In this document: piece by piece, positions 59,955 to 64,000 of the stretch
Numbering within the stretch: the first letter of the stretch is position 1
Layout of the letters: every line of letters begins with the position of its first letter
Assembly (NCBI RefSeq): GCF_014193895.1
Contig: NZ_BLZR01000001.1
Span: forward strand, 3,286,001-3,350,000
DNA from: Clostridium fungisolvens
Lineage (GTDB): Bacteria > Bacillota > Clostridia > Clostridiales > Clostridiaceae
Direction of reading: 5' to 3'
DNA length: 64,000 bases
The notes under the pieces: generated by a model
Told to the model about the DNA's origin: nothing
What the model saw: the letters and a program-made list of their open reading frames with translations, nothing else
Database searches by the model: none
Position numbers and translations under genes: made by a program

Positions 59955-60150
59955 TTTATGTCAAAAAATCGCTGAAGCGACTATCTTCAGTGATTTTTTT
60001 GTGCATTTGCCTTTCCGAATATATATGAGAAAACTTACATACGAATAAGATTTGCATTTTACTGTATTTCTTAAAACTTCATCTTAAACACTTGAAATTA
60101 TTAGGTTTGGTTATCATAAGACTTATATATTCTTCTTTACAGTAAAAAAT
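59955..60150 (+). repeat. Modular intergenic repeat, ACTGT class
   Basis: TCGCTGAAGCGACTATCTTC-type hairpin (59967-59995), module with GTGCATTTGCCTTTCCGAAT (60001-60020) and a worn ACATACGAATAAG, then ATTTTACTGTAT (60056-60067), spacer with CACTTGAAATTATTAGGTTT, and CTTTACAGTAAAAAA (60135-60149). Confidence 0.8.
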
Positions 60151-60192
60151 AAACTATATCACTGAACGCTGTTTCAACGATATAGTTTATTA
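60148..60192. terminator. Terminator of the amidase gene
   Basis: AATAAACTATATC / GATATAGTTTATT, 13 bp perfect, T-run on the minus strand supplied by the repeat end. Confidence 0.85.
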
Positions 60193-60224
60193 AGTTTGTG
60201 TACTGCATACAAATCTACATATAT

Positions 60225-60740
60225 CTATAAAGCTCTGCTACCTCCCCCTAAAACTTGTGATTTAATATAATCAAATGGGAAGTTAATTCCTGGACACTCA
60301 GTAGTTGGTTTTACATCTTTATGCCTTCTTAGATCTTTTATTCCGTACTTCTTTACTAAGTATTTAGATAGTATTATCCCCGAATCTATTTGCTGCTGTG
60401 TTGGTTTCTCCACCATAAAGTTTCCTTCAAAAGCTATTCCTAAAGCTATATTATTAAATCCTGGTGCATGTGATCCAACTGCATTTTCAGGTCTACCTCT
60501 ATAAATTGTCCCATCTTTTCTTATATAGAAGTGATAGCCTATTCCAGCCCACCCTCTATTTACATGTAGCTGATGTATTTCCTGAGGAGTTTTCCCTATC
60601 TCAACAGTATGATGATATACTAACATTTGAGGCTTCATTGTAAATTGTAATGGTTTTGCCCATTTGTAGTTTACCTCAACTATCTTTGGTTGGGTTTGTC
60701 TATTAAATAAACGGTTTAAAGCTCTATGAAATTTATTCAT
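60225..60740 (-). CDS. N-acetylmuramoyl-L-alanine amidase (amidase_2 / PGRP fold)
   Basis: Peptidoglycan hydrolase-like protein of 171 residues. Zinc ligands likely the His of LVYHHTV, the His of LRRHKDV and the Cys of TTECPG; GIGYHFYIRKDGTIYRGR and NNIALGIAFEGNF are family blocks. No signal peptide or binding domain, so it may be released by lysis, as phage or spore lysins are. No other phage genes nearby. GGAG before the ATG. Confidence 0.9.
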   Translation of the reverse strand: MNKFHRALNRLFNRQTQPKIVEVNYKWAKPLQFTMKPQMLVYHHTVEIGKTPQEIHQLHVNRGWAGIGYHFYIRKDGTIYRGRPENAVGSHAPGFNNIALGIAFEGNFMVEKPTQQQIDSGIILSKYLVKKYGIKDLRRHKDVKPTTECPGINFPFDYIKSQVLGGGSRAL

Positions 60741-60889
60741 TTCATTCTCCTTAATATTTCTCTATATTAGCTTATGTTTTTCACCTCTCAGTGACACAAA
60801 TTTATAAATTGATGTAGTAATTTAATACTATACTGTGTTAATATAAATTGTACGTGAAAAAAATTTTATCAACTTTGGAGGTGGACAAA

Positions 60890-61786
60890 TTGTTTCATTC
60901 AAACATAGGAGAAATAGCGGCTTTAGCCACAGCTGTATGTTGGACTGTTTCACCAATAGCTTTTGAAACAGCTGGCAAAAAGGTAGGATCTCTATCTGTA
61001 AATTACATAAGATTAATATTGGCATTTATTTTTATTGGTATTTATACTTTAGTAACAAGAGGTATGTTTCTTCCTTTCGATGCTTCTTTACAGAACTGGA
61101 CATGGCTTTTTGTTTCTGGACTTATAGGATTTGTTATTGGCGATCTTTTCTTATTTCAAGCTTATGTAGAAATAGGATCTAGATTATCAACTTTAATTAT
61201 GGCTACAGTTCCACCAATCTCAGCTTTAGCAGGTTTTCTAATTTTAGGCGAAACCTTGTCTTTAAAGGATTTGCTTGGTATGTTTATAACTTTAGGCGGT
61301 ATAGCTTTAGTTATTTTAGTTAAAGATTCAGGAGAGAAAAAAATCAAACTTTCTCATCCTATAAAAGGATTAATATACGCACTTATAGGCGCTTTTGGAC
61401 AAGCATTTGGTTTGATTTTCAGCAAATTTGGAATGGGAAGCTATGACCCTTTTGCAGCTACTCAAATACGTATAATTGCTGCTATAATAGGTTTCGGCAT
61501 AGTTATAACTTTCGCTAAAGGATGGAAGAACCTTTTTAAAGCCTGTAAGGATACTACTGCTATGAGGAATATAACAATAGGCTCGTTATTCGGTCCATTC
61601 TTAGGAGTTTCACTGTCCCTTTTATCAGTACAATATACTACAACAGGAATTTCTTCTACCATAACATCAATTTCAAGAATATTGATTATACCTGCTTCAA
61701 TTGTGATTTTTAAAGAAAAAACTACTGTAAAAGAAGTAATCGGTGCTTTAATTACAATAGTTGGTGTAGGTATATTATTTTTATAG
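60890..61786 (+). CDS. DMT superfamily (EamA) transporter
   Basis: Ten-helix transporter of about 298 residues. First EamA repeat from IGEIAALATAVCWTVSPIAFE to TLIMATVPPISALAGFLILGE, second from GLIYALIGAFGQAFGLIFSKFG to the C terminus. Not closely similar to the EamA gene at 46117. TTG start six bases after GGAGGTGG. Confidence 0.9.
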   Translation: MFHSNIGEIAALATAVCWTVSPIAFETAGKKVGSLSVNYIRLILAFIFIGIYTLVTRGMFLPFDASLQNWTWLFVSGLIGFVIGDLFLFQAYVEIGSRLSTLIMATVPPISALAGFLILGETLSLKDLLGMFITLGGIALVILVKDSGEKKIKLSHPIKGLIYALIGAFGQAFGLIFSKFGMGSYDPFAATQIRIIAAIIGFGIVITFAKGWKNLFKACKDTTAMRNITIGSLFGPFLGVSLSLLSVQYTTTGISSTITSISRILIIPASIVIFKEKTTVKEVIGALITIVGVGILFL

Positions 61787-61804
61787 AAACGGGATATCTA
61801 TTCC

Positions 61805-61875
61805 ACTTAAGAAGATAAACTACTTCAATCCTTAGGCTCAAAATAAAGATTTCGATGATTCTACAAATCTTTAAC
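61805..61875 (+). repeat. Second dispersed repeat family, copy 3
   Basis: GAAGATAAACTACTTCAATC and CTCAAAATAAAGATTTCGAT; shares AGATAAACTACTTCA exactly with the copy at 45957-46010. Confidence 0.4.
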
Positions 61876-61889
61876 AGCTGCAAAAAATA

Positions 61890-61933
61890 AAAGCACTATC
61901 AGAGCAATTAAATCTTAATCTCTGATAGTACTT
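61890..61933. terminator. Terminator between the EamA gene and the HTH gene
   Basis: AAAGCACTATCAGAG / CTCTGATAGTACTTT with one mismatch, bidirectional. Confidence 0.8.
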
Positions 61934-61942
61934 TATAATTTC

Positions 61943-62470
61943 TTAGGAATATGTTTCGCTTAATTTGCTAATTTCTTCCTTAATTGCATATTTCAATTCA
62001 GGAGGATCCATAACTTTTGCTTTGCTACCAAAACTTAATATCCATCCTATAAGAGACTTATCATATACCATATGAACTACAGCAAAAAAAGTTGTATTTG
62101 TTTCCCTCAGTAAATCAATACTTTCTTTAAATTCACTTATTAGTTCATCCTTGAGGTCATTATCAAATTCAATTGTGATATCTGTTTTAGTTTGCTTCTT
62201 ATAATCAGCGAATTTATTAGCAGTTTTGTTTGAACTAACCACCAAAGGCTTCAAAAAATACCCTTTCTTATTCTCTGAATAGTCACTTATGTCATAACCT
62301 AGTTCTTTTAAATTTTTTATGTACTCATATATAGTCCTTCTGTCAATCTTATCTCCAGTTCGTTCTTCCATCATCAGTAGTATTTTTTTCATAGATAGCA
62401 TATTCTTATCATTACTGTATTTACTTAAAATGTCAAAAAAGGTATAAAATTTAATATAGTTACTTGCCAT
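61943..62470 (-). CDS. HTH regulator related to WYL proteins, WYL core missing
   Basis: About 175 residues. Residues 1-85 are an HTH_11-type winged helix (MKKILLMMEERTGDKIDRRTIYEYIKNLKELGYDI in overlapping parts: DRRTIYEYIKNL, GYDISDYSENKKGYFL). The last 80 residues (ITIEFDNDLKDEL, VVHMVYDKSLIGWILSFGSKAKV) resemble the C-terminal WCX extension of WYL regulators. The WYL domain of about 70-100 residues that normally separates these parts is absent. ATG at 62470 behind AAAGGTGA. Confidence 0.75.
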   Translation of the reverse strand: MASNYIKFYTFFDILSKYSNDKNMLSMKKILLMMEERTGDKIDRRTIYEYIKNLKELGYDISDYSENKKGYFLKPLVVSSNKTANKFADYKKQTKTDITIEFDNDLKDELISEFKESIDLLRETNTTFFAVVHMVYDKSLIGWILSFGSKAKVMDPPELKYAIKEEISKLSETYS

Positions 62471-62570
62471 AACATCACCTTTTTCCATATACTTTATTTA
62501 TATTATAAAATCCGTAGTGACAAATAACAATATATTTATTTTATATTATTAGGGTTATGTAACCAAGCCA

Positions 62571-63530
62571 TTATTTTATCTCAAATGTACTAACATCAAT
62601 TCTTTTCCATTCCGGTTTTATTTTTTCTATATCATCAGCTAGCTGATATACTGCAAGATCCTTTTGTTTTGCTTCAAGCATGACGTCCATATCCTTATTT
62701 ACCTCTCTACACAATTCTATAAACCTTATAAAAGCCTGAGGATCGATGAAATCTGCATGCTTTCTATCCCTCTCACTTTCTTTTGGAGAAGAAAAATGAA
62801 ATTTTGCAGGAAGACTCTGGTCTTTCCACGTATCAAAAATATCACTTATGTAATCTTTAAGTTCTTCACCATCATTATTGCACAAATGATGATGAGCATC
62901 TAATACCATTGGTGCATTTATATCCTTACAAAGTGAAAGTACTTCTCTTACATTAAAGGTTTTATCATCATTTTCGATCATAAGCCTTGACGTTATTTCC
63001 TTTGGAAACTTTCTAAAATTAACTTCAAACCGTTCTAACGCCTCTTCTTTTCCACCAGCACTACTTCCAACGTGAAGCACCATTTTTCCTTCTGGATAGT
63101 TCATATCTTCAAACAGATGTACATGTGGCCACAAGTTTCTCTCTGTTGCAACCACTACATCTTCTCTAAGAGAATTAATAACATTAAATTCATCAGGGTG
63201 TGTATCTACTCTCATTTGATTTTTTCTAACTAAATCTCCGATTCTTTTAAAATCTTTAGAAAACATCTCTCTATATTTCCACATAACCTCCGGATGAGTA
63301 GCAAGTGGTATTAATGCAGAAGTTATTCTATAAAAATGTAACTGGTTTTCAACATTATATTGCAGTATTTTATATAGATTATCTAAGTTTGAAAGTGTGG
63401 TTGCTTTTAGCTTATTCATCTTACTCTCTTCATTAGTAAGTTTACTATAGGTTGCATAAGTAACTGTACTTGATGAAGTTGTTTTAGGCAATTTTAAAGC
63501 AATAGCCACATAGCCTAGTCTTAAAATCAC
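62571..63530 (-). CDS. uvsE: UV DNA damage endonuclease
   Basis: Nicks DNA 5' of UV photoproducts and starts an alternative excision repair. 319 residues, TIM-barrel fold: LRLGYVAIAL at the start, YRITSALIPLATHPEV, HPDEFNVINS, LHVGSSAGGKEEAL, LMIENDDKTF and LDAHHHLCN with metal-binding His/Glu residues. Common in spore formers. GTG start after AAGGGAGA. Confidence 0.95.
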   Translation of the reverse strand: MILRLGYVAIALKLPKTTSSSTVTYATYSKLTNEESKMNKLKATTLSNLDNLYKILQYNVENQLHFYRITSALIPLATHPEVMWKYREMFSKDFKRIGDLVRKNQMRVDTHPDEFNVINSLREDVVVATERNLWPHVHLFEDMNYPEGKMVLHVGSSAGGKEEALERFEVNFRKFPKEITSRLMIENDDKTFNVREVLSLCKDINAPMVLDAHHHLCNNDGEELKDYISDIFDTWKDQSLPAKFHFSSPKESERDRKHADFIDPQAFIRFIELCREVNKDMDVMLEAKQKDLAVYQLADDIEKIKPEWKRIDVSTFEIK

Positions 63531-63590
63531 TTTATCATCTCCCTTAGTATTAATTATTATGTTTCTCTAAAAGTATTATTTCCTAAAGAA

Positions 63591-63629
63591 TAAAAAAAGT
63601 ATCTTAATCATATAATTAAAATACTTTTT
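63591..63629 (-). terminator. Terminator of the livF-like gene, at a repeat remnant
   Basis: AAAAAGTATCTTAAT / ATTAAAATACTTTTT (one mismatch). It abuts ATTTCCTAAAGAATAAAAAA (63578-63597), the right end of the ATTCTT-class repeat spacer. Confidence 0.75.
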
Positions 63630-63691
63630 AATACTTCTCTATTCTATTATTCTATAACATGTTTAAAGATATCTGAATAGCCTTAAGCTTT

Positions 63692-64000
63692 TTATTCACC
63701 TAGATATGCACTTCTTACCTTTTCATCTTTAAGAACTGCATCAGCATTTCCACTTAAAACTACATTTCCTGTTTCTAAAACATATGCTCTGTTTGCAATT
63801 GATAAAGCCATATGAGCGTTTTGCTCAACTAATAATATGGTAGTTCCGCCTTTATTTATTTCCTGTATTGTATCAAAAATGTTCTTTACTACTATAGGTG
63901 CAAGTCCCATGGATGGCTCATCTAAAAGTAAAAGCTTTGGTCTATTCATAAGAGCTCTACCTATAGCAAGCATTTGCTGCTCACCACCAGAAAGGGTACC
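63692..64000 (-). CDS. livF: Branched-chain amino acid ABC transporter ATPase LivF, C-terminal part
   Basis: The gene runs off the right end of the window. Visible are the ABC signature LSGGEQQMLAIGRAL, Walker B LLLLDEPSMGLAP, the switch His region replaced by ILLVEQN as is typical of LivF/LivG, and the family ending VRSAYLGE. Other liv genes should lie beyond the window. Confidence 0.92.
   Translation of the reverse strand, partial: GTLSGGEQQMLAIGRALMNRPKLLLLDEPSMGLAPIVVKNIFDTIQEINKGGTTILLVEQNAHMALSIANRAYVLETGNVVLSGNADAVLKDEKVRSAYLGE

Noticed and set aside
21307..60150. CRISPR array
   Set aside because: The repeats are kilobases apart, differ in length and include their own spacers of related sequence. 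No cas genes.
60225..60740. Prophage remnant marked by the amidase
   Set aside because: No holin, tail, integrase or attachment site nearby; flanking genes are ordinary chromosomal ones.

Overview
The window is AT-rich and its gene content is that of a strictly anaerobic, fermentative, spore-forming firmicute, most likely Clostridium sensu stricto. Evidence for this is a long AdhE, an [FeFe]-hydrogenase of the clostridial type, a lysine riboswitch on lysC, UvsE, a spore-protein-like small gene, ribosome binding sites close to AGGAGG, and many TTG/GTG starts. No rRNA, tRNA, CRISPR array or prophage was recognised. Species cannot be fixed from sequence alone.

Layout. 1-3370: the 3' part of a class A penicillin-binding protein gene, followed by an intact IS3-family element that landed in the loop of that gene's terminator. 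3368-5436: three leftward genes, a hypothetical, a DUF2721 membrane protein and a GNAT/DJ-1 fusion. 5657-10070: a polyamine import operon (XRE-cupin regulator, potABCD) with a clear promoter and a probable operator. 10.1-13.5 kb: ndk, acyP, speE-speD (polyamine synthesis), a small spore-protein-like gene and a hypothetical. 14.1-17.7 kb: dapF and adhE. 18-24.9 kb: small signalling, membrane and hypothetical genes, a lipoprotein, an M20 amidohydrolase and a DUF554 protein. 25-31.4 kb: lysC with its L-box, a dihydrouridine synthase, hydA and a DegV protein. 31.5-40.8 kb: a VIT/VWA protein, DUF4003, two acyl/aminoacyltransferase-like genes, an oxidoreductase, RNase Z, a TerB-like protein and a zinc-free ribosomal protein S4 paralogue. 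40.9-49.3 kb: an amino acid permease, a MarR-MFS pair, a DUF218 protein, a DMT exporter and three CheX-type chemotaxis phosphatase genes. 49.5-56 kb: an orphan IF-3, a CarD-like factor, a TetM-like ribosomal protection GTPase, a nitroreductase and cobD-cbiB. 56.2-64 kb: a glycine riboswitch, an ACT protein with a UPF0210 protein, a DEAD-type helicase, an amidase, a second DMT exporter, a truncated WYL-type regulator, uvsE and the end of livF.

Functional links. potABCD imports spermidine/putrescine while speD/speE supply the aminopropyl donor and transferase, so uptake and synthesis lie within about 6 kb of each other. dapF and lysC both belong to the diaminopimelate/lysine pathway, and lysC is under lysine control. 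adhE and hydA are two major routes for disposing of reducing equivalents.

The most unusual signal is not a gene. A family of modular intergenic repeats recurs at about ten places, mainly from 21 kb rightward. It alternates a terminator-plus-hairpin module with a spacer module of about 95 bp, and the ends of the spacer form matching inverted repeats in at least two sequence classes. Other points of interest are the IS element in a terminator loop, an orphan IF-3 that seems to start at ATT, a singlet glycine riboswitch cut off from the next gene by terminators and an inverted repeat copy, a receiver-CheX fusion beside two CheX genes, a GNAT/DJ-1 fusion lacking the usual cysteine, and a HTH protein that appears to have lost its WYL core.
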